DNA of 64,000 nt from Agarophyton chilense. Its lineage: Eukaryota; Rhodophyta; Florideophyceae; Gracilariales; Gracilariaceae. Positions within the stretch are counted from its first letter, which is position 1. The number at the start of each line of letters is the position of its first letter. The translations under genes were made by a program, and so were the position numbers. The DNA lies in NCBI GenBank assembly GCA_030374765.1, contig JARGXX010000027.1, positions 930,001 to 994,000 of the forward strand, given 5' to 3'. The notes below the pieces were generated by a model. It searched no databases and was not told the origin of the DNA. It worked only from the letters and a program-made list of their open reading frames with translations. Shown here piece after piece: positions 35,731 through 48,499 of this stretch.

Positions 35731-37370
35731 ATGGATCCGAACGCCGGGTCCAACTCGTTTCAGCCCTCCTCTAAGGATGTGCCTTCTGGGGCTCCGTCAA
35801 ACACTGCTGGTTCTGCGTCGCAGCCTACTGCTCAACTCGGTCCATACCGTTCGTTCCCAACCCCGTACAACGGATTCCAGTCGGTACCGTTACCTCAGCC
35901 AACCGTGGCTCCGATGCCAAACGCGGCTAACGTCTCCTCTGCGGGTGTGATTCGAGCTCCTTCTCGTCGTGCTCAGCGGAGCTACCCACACCCTGCGGAT
36001 TTCTATGGACGAGATCCTCTCGACAACGTTGAACATTTCGCGCAAGCGCCCTGGTTTGATACAGTTGCTATCCGCGATGACGCGTTGATACAACAGTATG
36101 TACACGGTGGGTACTTCCCTCACGGTATTCCGGAACACGCGATTCATAGCGACGACTGGGCGAGCCATATTTCTTTGCCAGACAACGCGATTCCGCGATA
36201 TTCAACGGAAGCCTTGTCCGAAGCCCGTTCGCGGTTCACCAAGCTGATTTACCAGCGTCTTCACCGATTCATCAGTACGGTTCTTCTCCCGCAGGACTGG
36301 GAACTAGATACCTGGAAAGCCCGTACCGACGGTGAAGGTCACTCGTATATCGAGACACTCGTTGAAGTCGATGTTAGCGGTTGGCGCGGTGTGCGCGGTG
36401 TGCGTGATGCAGCTCTCTGCTTTCAGCAACCTCTTCTCCGTGCGGAGTTCCGCTTCCTTCGAAAGCTCGACATTCCCTATTGGGATTATCCCCGTTGGGA
36501 ACGTCGTACTCGATCACGCTTGGGCTATTTGGTGCCGTATCAAATGATCGAGACTGACCGCATCCGGCGGAATGCGCGCTTCGGGCGCTACATCGGTATT
36601 CCGGAGAATTGGGCGGCGATCGAGAGTCCTCGTGGTTGCCCTGTGGAGCTCTCAGCGGCGATATCCTACATCGGGTCCGCGTTGGTTAACGACCCGTTCT
36701 CGGGATATTGGACGGTGGTTTATACCGAGTTTATCGCCAAGATGGCCGTCTTCCTCCTGTGGGATGCCTATGATACCTTTAGAGTTTGGTACATGTCGCC
36801 CCCAGCGCGAAAGTATGCAAGAGAACTCGATCTTTCCCTTGTCCTGGGATCCTGTGCGAACCATCCCGACTTCATCCATCTTGTGGATTTGATCGAAAGT
36901 GTCGATTGGTCTGGAGTGCCAGCTGATCAATCCGCTTGCGAAACCCGTGCAAGACACCACGACCATTCTCCTGGACGCCCCAGTTGATCACCTACGAGCA
37001 GGCTCGCTTTCTTCGGGAGAACCCGCGTGACATACCACCGAACCAGCTTACTGGATACGTGTACGATGCTACTCCATCCGAGAACGGAGAGGAACCGTAT
37101 GAGGAAGCGCCGGGAGCTGAGGCTGAACTCAGTTACGAGGACGAGCCAGAGCTGGCAGGCGTATCGACTTTCGTCGATCAATCCGCAGCGGCGGGAGTTG
37201 CTCAAGAGTACTCTCACGGGTTTCGCAAACAACCAAGTGCAGTGCCAGTCGAAGATCCATGCTTGGATCCGCTGAGGCAGTTCCTCTTAGACGCAGGCTT
37301 TCCCGTGGACCAAGTTGAGGGTGATCGCGCATAGCTTCTTGCGAGCCTACGTACTCGCACGTCTCTTTGA
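35731..37370 (+). CDS. Antisense accessory ORF of element B (unknown function)
   Basis: This gene is on the strand opposite to gag-pol and convergent with it, about 545 codons in extent, with about two breaks. It starts MDPNAGSN just inside the 3' LTR. An N-terminal Pro/Ser/Gln-rich part of about 90 residues is followed by a globular region with many Trp and aromatic residues (residues about 150-400), an acidic segment (ENGEEPYEEAPGAEAEL) and a short conserved tail. Landmarks shared with element C's counterpart: LRAEFRFLRK, SRLGYLVPYQ, YIGSALVNDPFSGYWTVV, FRVWYM, QFLLDAGF. I see no signal peptide, membrane span, zinc knuckle or nuclease motif. It is not an envelope gene by these signs. Function unknown. 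Confidence 0.8.
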
Positions 37371-37580
37371 TAATCCTAGAAAAGACTCCTAGTTAACACC
37401 CTTGCGGTGATATCTTGATACCAATAAAACTCCGTTGACTTCGTGTCTTCACGTTCCCTTCTTAACTTCTAGTCTTCATCTCTTCTCGCTTCTCGAGTTC
37501 ATCGAATGGGGGATATGAGCTATACGTTCCCACGTATCCGCTTCCTGGGGAAAACCGTACCAACGGACTCGATACAGTAA
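37371..37580. other. Purine/pyrimidine-skewed spacer between convergent genes of element B
   Basis: The spacer between the antisense ORF end and the pol end is related to that of element A. It includes the CTCGCTTCTCGAG motif near 37,485 and is purine-rich on the pol strand. Confidence 0.35.
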
Positions 37581-40500
37581 TTATCTGGTATCTTCATGCT
37601 CGCCCTGTTCACATATGCGATCCATAACATATTTCTGGGCGTTTCCCAATGCTTTCGCTGTTGGTGCGAGACTCCTGTTAACAGGTTTGAAATGCCTTAG
37701 GGCTGACCCAAGCGTCTCTATGTTAGCAGTCTCCGCGTCGCTAAGCGTTCGCACGTCGACTAACTGTAATTCTGCCCGCAGGGGCAGTGTACTCATTTCT
37801 TGAGAACCTTTCTCAGAATAAGAGCTATCCTGTTTTCCAGGTTCCATAGAAGCGTACTTCTTGCTACTTCTCAATTCCATTCGTGAATGAACTTCCTTAG
37901 GTTTATCCGATTCTGACCGATGTTTGGTGGATGATGGTGCTTGCACCTCGACAGGAGGCAATACCTCTTCTTCTTCCTTCCCACGAGGGATGGGAGCCGA
38001 TATCGGCGGAACAGCGAGTGGCGCTTCACCTGACTGTTCAGCCTGAAGCGGAAACGGCGCGTGTTCGCGTGCACTCGTTTCCAAGTCCTTGGGGCCAAAT
38101 TCCAAAACATCTTTCCTGCTTTCAGGTTCCATTTCTGTACTTACGGGTGTGTGCGTGCCACGGGGCATATCCCGATATTTCGGAAGCTGTCCGAGATTGG
38201 CATACGCAACCGCCGGCGGTGGGAGATCAGGAGCTTTCTACTCCGCTCGAGCCATTGGTGGCGGTTCACTCTCCCCAGAGTCACTTGGGCTTTTGCCTTG
38301 ACGTTGCGTCGCACTTGCCTCCTTAGTTCTACCAGATACCTGGACTTCGACTTGCGGGTCAGGCGCGACTTCAACGAGCTCGCGCGATACACGTTCAACG
38401 TCTTCATCTGTCTTGATGACCACTGTGTCTTCATTAGGGTCCACCACTTTGAAGGGTCCAGCCGCTATAGGCAACAGCTTATGACGAGATTCATCCTGTT
38501 TGTCAGGTCTTTCAACTCGCACGAATACGTGACCTCCTACTCGGATTGCCGGATTTCCTCTTCGCCTTCTGGCGACATAGTTTCGCTTATAGCGAGCTTG
38601 CGTCTTAGATAACTCCTAAGCAGCTTCTTCCGCTCTGGCCTTCAGGTCATTCCTCCATTTCAGATGGTACTTAGCCGGGGTCGGCGCGTCCAGTTCTGTG
38701 TCGTCGTCGAGCGCAACCGGTAAAGCCGGAGGGTTACGTGAGAGCACGAGGTCGAACGGTGCCGTCTTTGTAGAGGTATGCACTTGTGTATTGTACGCGT
38801 AGCACAGAGTATCTGTAAACATGTCCCATTCTTTCGGGTGGTCCGAGATGTAGTGTCGTAATGCTGCTATCAGCGTGCGGTTGAAACGCTCCACCTGACC
38901 GTTGCATTGCGGATGATAGGTCGTGGTAAACACTTTTCGAATGCCCATAATACGGTAAACATTCTGAAAGAACTTCGAAACGAATTGCTTCCCATTATCT
39001 GATAACAGAACTTCTGGTGGTCCGTATATAAATACCCAGTGCTTGATAAACGCCTGTGCGATTACGGTTGCGGTTATCCGCTTCAGCGGCACAGTCCATA
39101 ATAGCTTCGAGAAGCGGTCGGTGATTACCAATAGGTAGCGATAACCTCGCCTTGAGCGAATGAATTCCCCTAGGATTTCGATACTGACGTATTGTAAAGG
39201 CGCTTTCGCCTAGAATAACTTCATCGGTTTCCGCTTCCTGTAAAGCTTCACGCGATTCTTCGCACATGTTGTACACAACCTCACTGTAGCATGGCAGTCC
39301 ATTGCCAAAGTAGGCCAGTAAAAATCTCTTCTTAGAGTCATGAACATCTTCGTTCCTCCTGGATGACCAGACAGCCTGCTGTAGTGTGCCAGATAGAGTA
39401 CTCAACTCTTCAAGACGTATGGAATCACGATTTGATCATGCTTTTCGACATGTATTAACAGTATTCCTCGTGAATCGAGTGGAAATGGGAGCTCCTCCCC
39501 CCCGTTAAGACGAGAGCGTATCGACGCACAAAGCGTATCGGCGTGTTGCTCATTGAGGAGCTCAGTGCGCGAGATTCGCTCGAGTTGATCTGAAGAATCA
39601 GTGTCTGCTAATGCATAGAACTGCTCTGCATCCGAATAATCATCAAGGGTCTCTTGTTCCTCTTCTTCAAAAGATAGTGAATGGGTCTCCATGTAGAAGC
39701 AAGGTATCTCTTCATCGATTTCGCCTTGGGTTTCGTCCAGTGTTTTGAGTCGCAATAGTGCGTCAGCTTGGACATTGGCCAATCCCTTCTTATACTTCAC
39801 TTCGAAATCGAATTCAGAAAGGCGTAAGCGCCATCTTGTGAGACGACCAGACGGGTCTGTAATGGACAGTAACCATCGTAGAGACGAATGATCCGTGTTG
39901 ACGGTAAAAAGTTCTCCTTGGAGATACGGTCGCAATGAGGTTCGAGCCCAAACGACTGCAAGGCATTCCTTTTCTGAAACTGAATACTTCTTTTCAGCTG
40001 CGTTCAGCGATCTTGACCAGTAACCAATGGGTTTTCGTTCACCATCAAGGTGTGTTTGAAAAAGGACACACCCTACTTGGTACTCGCTAGAGTCGGTATC
40101 CACTGAGTATGGCAGGTTGGGGATGGGCAGCGCCAAGACTGGGGCTGTAATAATCTTTGTCTTCAGCGTGTCGAACGCTTCCACTTCAGCTTGTCTGAAT
40201 TGTTCCAGTTGCACTGGATGTCCTTTACGCAGCTTTGCGTTGAGCGGTTCCGCTATATGCGAGTATCGCGGCACGAATCGTCGGTAGACGTTGCACAAGC
40301 CGAGGAAAGAACGCAATTGCTTCTGAGTCGACGGAGTCTGTACTTCGCAGAGAGCCGCTGCTTATGCCTCTTGAATGACAAGCTGTCCCGGCTTGATCAC
40401 ATATCCTAAGTATCGGACGGTGCCGGCGAATCATTCGCATTTCTTGAACTTCCCTGCGCTCTGTAGTGCTTTGAGGATCTCCTCGACATGCCGTAAATGG

Positions 40501-43500
40501 CCTTCCATATCCTGGGAAAACATGATCATATCGTTCAAATAGACTAAACAAGTCTTCCACTTGTATCTTGAGAGCAAGATGTCCAGAGTACGCTGGAAAG
40601 TAGCCGGAGCATTCGTTAAGCCAAAAGGCATCCTTTTGAAACGGTAGAGACCGGCGTGACATGCAAATGCGGTTTTGTCTTTGTCTTCTTCCGCTACAGG
40701 CACCTGCCAATAGCCAGAGTTGGCGTCCAACGTGGTGAACACGTTCGTTTCTCCTAAGCTGTCAATAAATTCGTCCATTCGAAGCAACGGGTATGTATCC
40801 CGAACTGTAACTGCGTTCAGTTTTCGATAATCGATACAGAATCGTAAAGAACCATCAGGTTTTGGGACCAGCACCACTGGTGAGGCTCAAGTAGATTGAG
40901 CTGCTTCGATTACTCCTTCTTCCAGCATTTTGCTGACATTCTCCTCCTCGATTTGGCGAGTTCGCAGTCCCGCTCTGTAGGGTGGTTGGGAGATGGGTCG
41001 TGACCCTGGGACCAAATCAATGTGGTGTTCCGTAGCGGAGATCTCTCCTAGTTTTCCACTCCACATGGAAGTATACTTCTTCAGCATAGACCTGATCTTC
41101 GTTCTGTAGTGTTCCGACACATGTGCTAAGTCTAGCTCATCGACCAGGCTCTCTGGATCCTTTTCCGTTTGCAATTGATCTCCAGACGGAGTTTTCAGTT
41201 CTTCGTCTGTGTCACCGACATGGGTTAATCCCAATACTTCTGCAGTAGGAATATGAGTAGGGACCACCACTGTGGGATGAGGCAAAGCTGTTGCAACAAC
41301 CTGTTTCTTCGGTATATGATAATCGTTATCAGTGAAGTTACTCACTAGTATCCAAAAGGGGCTACCAGGATCGACCTGAGCAATGCCGTTAGCGACTAGC
41401 AATCCACGGGATTCGTACATCCGAGTATTCGGTTGAATTACCACGAGTCCGTGTCGTTCTGTTCTTACTTGAACCCAAGTTTGGGTTTGCGCCTTCAGCA
41501 TGGCACTCTTTCCTACTCGAATCCTCGGCGAGACACGTCCTGGGGATATCCCGTATTCCATAGATGGTGGAAAAGGAGGTGCTTCGGGGCAACGACGCAT
41601 TGGCTTGCGAACAATTGGTACCATTGATCCATTATCTAGTTCCACTAGTTTTCTTCGCGGGCGAATGGCTTCGACAAACTTGTGGCAATAATCACAACCT
41701 AGTACCACTGGTGCAGCTAACTTCTTACAGACGATGAAGTCGACTAGGACTACTAAGCGTCCCAAACGCACCACGAGTCGCACTGTTCCCAGTGTCTTCA
41801 CAGCTTTTTTGTTGGCATCCCGGATGTCCGGTGAAGGACCGTATCGAATACGTTCTAAGTCAGCAGGAGCGAGGTCCGATTCCCGTATAAAGTTCGGACC
41901 AGCACCTGTGTCCAGGATAGTCAATCGACAAGATAACAGATTCCTGTCAGAGCCGATGTCGCCATAGACCTTATAGTTTCTTTTAACACAGTCAAACTGT
42001 ACTTGCTTTCCGTCCGGGGGATTGATTCCGTACGGCGGAAATTTGGGAGGCCTCAAGAGAATCTTGGGCTTCCAAGTGCGGGAGCAGGGAGGCGAGCTCT
42101 CCCTGGTCAGCACTACGGGATCGACTAGTGCCGACCCCCTAGGGGCTCCCTCACTTAGTTTTCCGGTTGCACCGGCTTATTCGCCTCAAAGGCGCCTCTT
42201 CCTACCGGGGTTCTGGGTTGTAACACTTCAGCATTCTGAGCAACCGGCTTGTCCGTCCGGCACATTGGTGTCTGAGAAACCCAACTTTTGGCTTTCCAAT
42301 ACATGCCCGCCGGTATGCAGCTCCTTTCCTCTTCTGAGAGTGCTTCATAATTCGTCATGATACGACTCAGATCCTTTGCAGTAAGCCTGCATTCTGCACT
42401 CAAATGGTGTTTTCCATAACATGAATAACATATCATATCGTCACGACGGTTGGTCAACATAGGTTGTGAACAGTATGCCGTGCGAGTATCCATCCATCCG
42501 GGTTTCCCGTTCTTAAAACCTCCTTGTGGTGGCACTTTGTAGGGACGGTACATAGGGCGACGGCCCTCCATAGCCATTAGGGCTTCCTCGTACTGCGACT
42601 CCGAGTGTGGGAGATCCACTATAGGTACAGAAGAGTCCGTATATTCCATTAAATGGACGGCCTCCTCATGGGAGTCACTCCCTTTGGGTGCCAACGACGA
42701 ATCTCGCGAGTCAACTGGAGATTCCAGATGTAGCAGTTTGCTGCGCTGATTAACTCTGGCCGAGATCTTCTCCTTATCCATTGAGGTCCCAAAAGCCACT
42801 GAACGACGAGGGCTACCACGCGCTCTGGCCACGTCTCCTTCAGCTTTCGCAAACTGAACTAACTCCAAAAAGGAGACTATTCCATGCTTCTCTCGATATC
42901 GAGCTACCAACGATTTGATGCTCGGGTCCAGCCCGTCAATGTACAAGGTAATCTTGTCCTCCGTCGAGTGGACGTTTCCACAGCGGACTGAAGCTTTGTG
43001 AAGCCTTGAGCTGTACTCAGCTTCGCCCTCCTCAGGCTTTTGGGTCACATCCCTTAGGTCCAGGATCGCCTGAGGTATCGCGTTTGAAGTCGCGTAACTG
43101 CGCAGCAAATACTGCACCGCCTCTGGCCATGAGGTAACGCCGCCTTCATCGGCTGTCAATGATCCGCATACGGAACCATATTGCTCTAAAGCAAAACCCT
43201 TCAGGAAGTGTGGTAAAGACACAAATGCCTGTGGTTCACTCATCTCTAGAGTGTCTGCTTCGGCAACGAATCGAGTGAGAAACTCGATAATGAGAATGGG
43301 GGTTTTCCCATCAAATATTAAATCATTAAGGCCGATCTTCAATCGTTTGATGTGATCCTTCACCTTCGCGGTTTCGCGTCCTGAGCCCTTCTTGCTTTTC
43401 ACCTTCAGACGGTAGTACCTGTAATTCAGGACTTTCCGACAAAGCGGACTCGTGCACAGGAGCACCTTCAATCCTCTGTAAGGTGAGCCTTTTTTTCTCA

Positions 43501-44503
43501 TTAACCACGAAGACGTGTTCTTCTTCCGAGATCGGGACCCTCGGTGACCATCATCACTGTCGTCGTCATCTGACGTATCTGAATCATCAAAATCATCAGT
43601 ACTGGAACTGAAGCCCTCCGTACTTCACGATTCATCACTCGAATCACGTGCGGACTTCCGCATCTTACGTTGTGACTTTGACTTCTTCGAACGAGCCTCC
43701 TTCAAAGGAGCTCCTTCCTCTTCCAGCACGACCAGATTCGCAGCAGTCTGCGCATAAACTGCCGCCTCCAGGTGTTCTAAACGAGGGTTAACTCTAGTGA
43801 GGACTTCCTCTACATCCACGTTTAAGCCGTGTAGCGCATCGGGCGTATTCCCGTTCCTCTCCAGTAGATGGTTCAAATCCTCACGTAGTGTTTTTACTGA
43901 TGCAGAGACCTGCTTCCCATCGCCTTGAGGAACGAGTGCTTGATGCGCACTGCGTAATTGTTCGACATCAGCGATAAGCGCAGCGATCTGCGATTCCATC
44001 GCAACCATGCAAACACGCGAAGCGCTTGACTCAGACTTGAGACGACGCATTTCCCTGCGAAAAACGTCCTCTTCTTGAGGTCCGACGACCTCAGGGTCAA
44101 CTACGGCTTCTGTGGTGGGCGTGACTGCCGCTGCCACAGGGGCCGGTACATCCGAGAGATCTCGTTCATAATTCACCGAGCGTGAGCGCGACATCGCTTG
44201 ACGATACAGCCGCTCTCCGGCTTCAACAGACGAGGCGAGCCTCGGTTTCGGGGGTGGTCTCGCAGGACCGGGGCGACCAGTACTCGAGTGGCTTCGGGTC
44301 TTCGGCATCCTAGACCAAACCTGAGTCCAGGTGCGAACCAAATGCTGTCTTCGACTTCTCGAGCACGTGTTCAAACACGATGAATTCGGCAATTGTCGGA
44401 GGTGGTTTGATAAACAATAACTGTAGTGATTCTACTTCTTCCAAGTATCGATATCGATTCCACGTTCCAGGAGCGAATTGTTCAGTGCAGCTGACCACAG
44501 TGG

Positions 44504-44521
44504 TTCTAAGTCGGGAGACCT
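44504..44521 (-). promoter_or_regulatory. Primer-binding site of element B
   Basis: On the coding strand this reads AGGTCTCCCGACTTAGAA, two bases inside the 5' LTR. It matches the C-element site except at the first base and would pair with a tRNA ending TTCTAAGTCGGGAGACC(A). Confidence 0.65.
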
Positions 44522-44523
44522 CT

Positions 44524-45190
44524 TGTAGTATCCGCTCTAACGCAGAGAGCAGACACTTGCGACAGCGTTCGGACTGCCGATGGGTCGCTTGCGGCGAAGT
44601 AAAAGGGGTGGTAGAGCTACAATACCAGCGAGCTGGAAGTGAGGTGGAAGGCCACTACTCGCCCGCGAGGGTGAACAGTGCAACTGTAAAACGTTGATGG
44701 AACGTAGGTACGAGACGGCTCGTGAAGTGGTTGGGGGCTGACTATCTATTATGGCTCGTCCGGATATCCGGTTAAGGAATCCTAAGCGAGGAACAGAATA
44801 GTCATGATGTCCATGCTGTCTCCTTTACTTGGAGTTGGCGCTCACCTCTGGTGCACTATATACTGTGTGCCAGGGTGAGTGCCCAAATAAATATATAAAT
44901 AATACCCAGTGGTCAGCCACTTAGCCAAACCATAGTATGGGTATGGTCCCTAATAGACGTCTAGCTACAAAGGGTAGTAAAACTTGCCACGTGGACCGCC
45001 ACTACATACGCCGTTGCAAGCCACTTTACTCGTGATACCACGTGTTCCACTAATGTACCCTGCCTCCTGGCATCCTACCCGGTGTGCCGTTTCATATCAC
45101 AAGTTTGATGACATCACTCACTTATGAGTTCCAACCGCGACTTCGCGAAAAATCATCCTATCGGATTCCCCGACATAGTAGAATACTACA
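44524..45190 (-). repeat. 5' LTR of element B
   Basis: A 667-bp partner of the LTR at 34,896, about 95% identical by eye. It is flanked outside by CTCAC (45,191-45,195) and inside by the primer-binding site. Confidence 0.95.
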
Positions 45191-45195
45191 CTCAC

Positions 45196-45678
45196 CCTTT
45201 GTGTGCTTCCACAAACGAGTTGTGGCCTTGCCATCTAGATGCTTCAACATTTCACGCCACATATTTCGAAGGAATATTAACTCCTTTCAACTAAGTTTTA
45301 TGTACTTCTGTTCATTATGGTTTACATCTTTTGCTGTTTGGGCATGGTCGATAGAGCACTCAAACAACCAGCCGCATTCTTGTCAAATAGTCTGCCCGAC
45401 TTCTGGGTGTAAAGTGTACAGGCATAGATTTGTGCATAAGTGACACAGGTTCATATTACCGAGTATAATTTCAAGAGGGACGGAGTGTGTAGTTCGCTGA
45501 GGCGTTCACTTCGTTCATATGGAGCGAAACTCACTTATTATCAGTGTCTATGAGCACTTCGTCATGCCTAAAAATCTCCTTCTTTTCTCTGGTTGTGTAA
45601 AGCTCCGGAAAATATCGTCTGGGGCGTCGAACGTTCCCGTTGTTGATCATATTCATGGAAGGGGAAAGAGATCTGTTG
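45196..45678. other. No gene recognised
   Basis: The sequence between element B and the GT92-like fragment has no supported ORF. It may hold the 3' part of that gene in decayed form. Confidence 0.4.
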
Positions 45679-46269
45679 TTATTCTCCTATGGACTCCTTC
45701 TGAAATACATATTTTTTGAGGGCACCAGGTTGAACATCATGAACTATATCATATTCATCAGCACCAAGGAACGTAACACACTTCCTGCGAGCACCAAATG
45801 CTTTGAAGAAATTATCTCCATTTTGAAATTGTGATCAAGACGAGGGCCATCGCACTACTTCCAAGAAAGCATCGTACCATTTGAGACTAAGAGGTCGTTC
45901 TGCATTATTCACATAGACGTAGAAGTATCCCAGCCCCATCGTTTTGTAGTATTCGATCCATGCTGGGAGAAGGCGCGGCTCTTGGAGCATTGCCGCCATG
46001 AGGCATTGTTTAAATATCAGATCTGGGTCGACATCTAAGTTGTCATCGTTCCATTGGACCGAGGGCCGGATAAAAGCCAGTTCTTCTTCAATTTTTATAT
46101 ATGTCATAGGGGAAATTGGAAATACATGCCCATGAAACTTGGCAAAGTTCTTTTGCTTCTTGATGAAGCTGGATTCCACCGCTTGACGAAGGGTATCGTC
46201 GTCGTAAAGCAAGAAGATAACCGGAATATCATCAGTCAGAAGGTCGGAATCCACATCACAAACTGTGAT
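45679..46269 (-). pseudogene. GT92/DUF23-like glycosyltransferase fragment
   Basis: A minus-strand coding stretch of about 195 codons in one frame with a single in-frame stop (at about 45,835). Two motifs point to family GT92 or a close DUF23 relative: EPRLLPAWIEYYKTMGLGYFYVYVNN fits in pattern the 'E..L..EWI.YH...G...F.iYDN' block (key residues E, W, I, E, Y, G, F, Y, N at about 45,915-45,990), and GADEYD (about 45,742-45,760) fits the metal-binding 'DxDE' block. In this family such enzymes act in the secretory pathway on glycan chains. No signal anchor is visible and both ends are missing. It could be an exon of a host gene or a pseudogene; the stop and short length favour the latter. Confidence 0.5.
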
Positions 46270-46272
46270 TTA

Positions 46273-47015
46273 TGGATGTATTTTTGTTGTTTTTATCGGC
46301 ACACTTTCAATCGGACAACCGTACACTTCAAAGCTTCTACCAAACGAACTGGGATCAATTGTAGTTAAGAACAGGGAAAGTTCATATTTTGAGTTCGACA
46401 TCCGAGCGTAAGCGATAATAGTGAGTGGGCGTTTTCAGCCATCTGGGGTCGGGGGATACGTTACTGTACAATTAGAAGTTAGCGAGGCCAAGGGGAGTGG
46501 GCAAGATTGGAGGGGGAACGGTTCAATCGAGTTGAAAAAAATGGCGGGAGGAGAATAATAGGCAAGAGATATTTGATAGCTGGAGGCCATTTGGGGTTTT
46601 CCAGATGCATGATGTGAGGGGTAGCAATCTGTGCAAGAAGACTGATATTAAAAAAAAAGCGAGAACATTAAATGGTGAAAGCATGAAAATAATCCAGATT
46701 CAACGAAAGGGAGCTGTCTGCTAGTGTGTACCAGATGGAAAAGAACCAGGTTGACTCTTTGCTTACAGCAATACTGATGCAGCAAAATCATCCACCAAAG
46801 AGATAAACGTAAGATGGACATACATCATCACCTGGAATCCAAAGGAAGCGTGTCTACAGGTTGTGCGATCACAAATCTCTCAGTCAGGTTTATCTAAGCT
46901 AAGCAGAGGGACAGAATTGTTAACAGCAATTACTATTCCGTTGAGACGGGTATGATACCCCGTGAAGAAACTAGCTCTCACGGCGAGCTGCATGAGAACC
47001 GTTGATTGAAAGAGA
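46273..47015. other. No gene recognised
   Basis: Intergenic sequence without supported ORFs or repeats that I can see. Confidence 0.5.
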
Positions 47016-47560
47016 TTATGGCGGAGCGATTTGACTCCATACTATTTGCCCGACGCTAGGGTGAAAGGAAAGATAACCCTCAAACACGAAGTTTGCCCAG
47101 CGAGAAGTATGGAAAGCAAACATAACTCCAAACCAGTTTTCAGCGTTGCGTTCCGCATCTTGATGGCAAGACTCATGTAGTCGCACATATGAAGAAGCTT
47201 TGTGGCCCAGTGCCACATGACGGCAGGCGCAAGTCGAACTGTATGTGATCCCAGAACTACGCGCGATATTACAAACCGCAACAATCCGAATTCCGTTCGC
47301 GTTGCATCCACAACGGCGGCCACCGCGTCGCCGTACAATCCCCTTTCTGCAGAAGTCCGTCTCCATGCATCGCAGCACCCCTGACACAGGTCGTGTGAAT
47401 GGCCGTCTGCGAGTGCCCGCAGCACCCATAATCCCTACAAGTCGGTGTTCGACGCCGTCTGCTCTCACAGTCACGGAGTCGTACATTTCCTGCTCCCTTT
47501 CCGCGATAACGTGCAAATGCGCCAATGGCGGCTCGTACATCCGCATTCAGAGCTCTTAGC
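47016..47560. other. Overlapping unassigned ORFs
   Basis: The minus strand is open in two frames here (176 codons at 47,546-47,016 and 127 codons at 47,425-47,042), and the plus strand is also open at 47,245-47,559. I recognise no family in any of them. With several frames open in a GC-richer patch, chance is a fair explanation. If real, the 176-codon frame (Cys/His/Arg-rich) is the best candidate. Confidence 0.25.
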
Positions 47561-48053
47561 AGCGATTCTGGTGGTTGGTTTGGAACAAATCATCAACAAA
47601 TAGGCGCGACGGACGCGCGCAGCCGTGACATGTTTATCTCTCTTGTTGTACCATGAAATATAGAAGCAACAGGGGTTGATGGTGTGATAGCGTCGCGTTT
47701 TGATCTCAGAAGAGGCCTTAACACTACCCCCATCCGCATCATCGAACTGCGACAGGAACCCAGTCCCACGTGAAACATGTTCTTACCTTCCGTTCACTTT
47801 CTGTATCGAAACGTTACTCATCTCCTCAGCAACCGACGCTAACTCGCCTTCAACGCGGATCATTGCGCGATACAACTGAGATAAAGTGGCCGCTAAATCC
47901 CCTTTTGACATCTCACCACACATGATCCTCCGTTGTCCTGGCGCCAAGTTTACATACACGTGTTGTTCTATTGTATCGTGTATGCTTCAACAGATTTGGA
48001 ACGTCTGATGACACGTACAAATTTGCGCGATTGCAGTGCGTATCCGAAGCCTT

Positions 48054-48129
48054 TCTGTCCGGATCACGTCGCAACCTCGTGCTAACGTAGCTCTTCTGTC
48101 CAGGTCATATTGCAGCCTCGTGCTAACAT
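48054..48129. repeat. Imperfect tandem duplication, period 41
   Basis: Two 35-base segments (48,054-48,088 and 48,095-48,129) share 28 positions, and all seven differences are transitions. The duplication overlaps the 3' end of the MoCF-like ORF. Confidence 0.7.
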
Positions 48130-48498
48130 CACCATTTTTAAACTGCCATACGTTGCATCATCCACATTCGGTCCAATCCCACCGCTAGTGAAAAAAATCA
48201 TGAGCTGTCTTACCGTATCATAAATCGTTTCGATATAATCGTGTACGATCTGTGCTCGGTTTAAGCTCACAACTTTCTCGAGCAGATCTTTTTCAAGCGT
48301 CTTTATGTTTGTGTCGAGTGTGATTTGGCATGGAATTTCGCTCAAATGATAAGCGAAGCCAACACGATGCAGCTGACGATGGTGGACGCTGACTAGTGTG
48401 CAGATCGTATTGTGACGATAGATGCAGTGTTTGTAGCATTCTGGATGCACTTGAGTTCGACCGATCAAAATACTACGAAGTCGCGATACGGCATTCAT
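48082..48498 (-). CDS. MoCF-domain (FAD synthase/CinA-like) fragment
   Basis: A 138-codon ORF starting at ATG 48,498. Its hallmark is FTSGGIGPNVDDATY (about 48,152-48,197), which matches the molybdopterin-binding (MoCF_biosynth) signature 'TSGGIGPTHDDvTY' found in MoaB/MogA, CinA and the N-terminal domain of eukaryotic FAD synthase. Upstream, ILIGRTQVHPEC could be the 'GDEIL.G.TqDtN' segment, and VGFAYHLSEI the strand after it. In the signature the usual Thr-His is Asn-Val, which is unusual. The ORF stops soon after the signature, so it lacks the second half of the domain. It may be a host exon with introns or a pseudogene. Confidence 0.5.
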   Translation of the reverse strand: MNAVSRLRSILIGRTQVHPECYKHCIYRHNTICTLVSVHHRQLHRVGFAYHLSEIPCQITLDTNIKTLEKDLLEKVVSLNRAQIVHDYIETIYDTVRQLMIFFTSGGIGPNVDDATYGSLKMVMLARGCNMTWTEELR

Positions 48499-48499
48499 A

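Larger units (their letters stand above)
34896..45190 (-). mobile_element. Element B: full-length Ty3/Gypsy chromovirus (A/B family)
   Basis: A 10,295-bp LTR retrotransposon fossil on the minus strand. Both LTRs are 667 bp, and the element is bracketed by the exact five-base duplication CTCAC (34,891-34,895 and 45,191-45,195). Parts in coding order: gag (about 44,390-42,160) with a coiled coil, a Ser/Asp-rich stretch and a CX2CX4HX4C knuckle (ICYSCYGKHHLSAEC near 42,410); retropepsin (about 42,000-41,600); reverse transcriptase (about 40,880-40,400); RNase H (about 40,150-39,760); integrase (about 39,420-38,400); chromodomain (about 37,640-37,490); then the antisense ORF. It looks complete in outline but is broken, about eight to ten breaks. 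LTR identity by eye is about 95%, so it is not recent. Confidence 0.95.
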
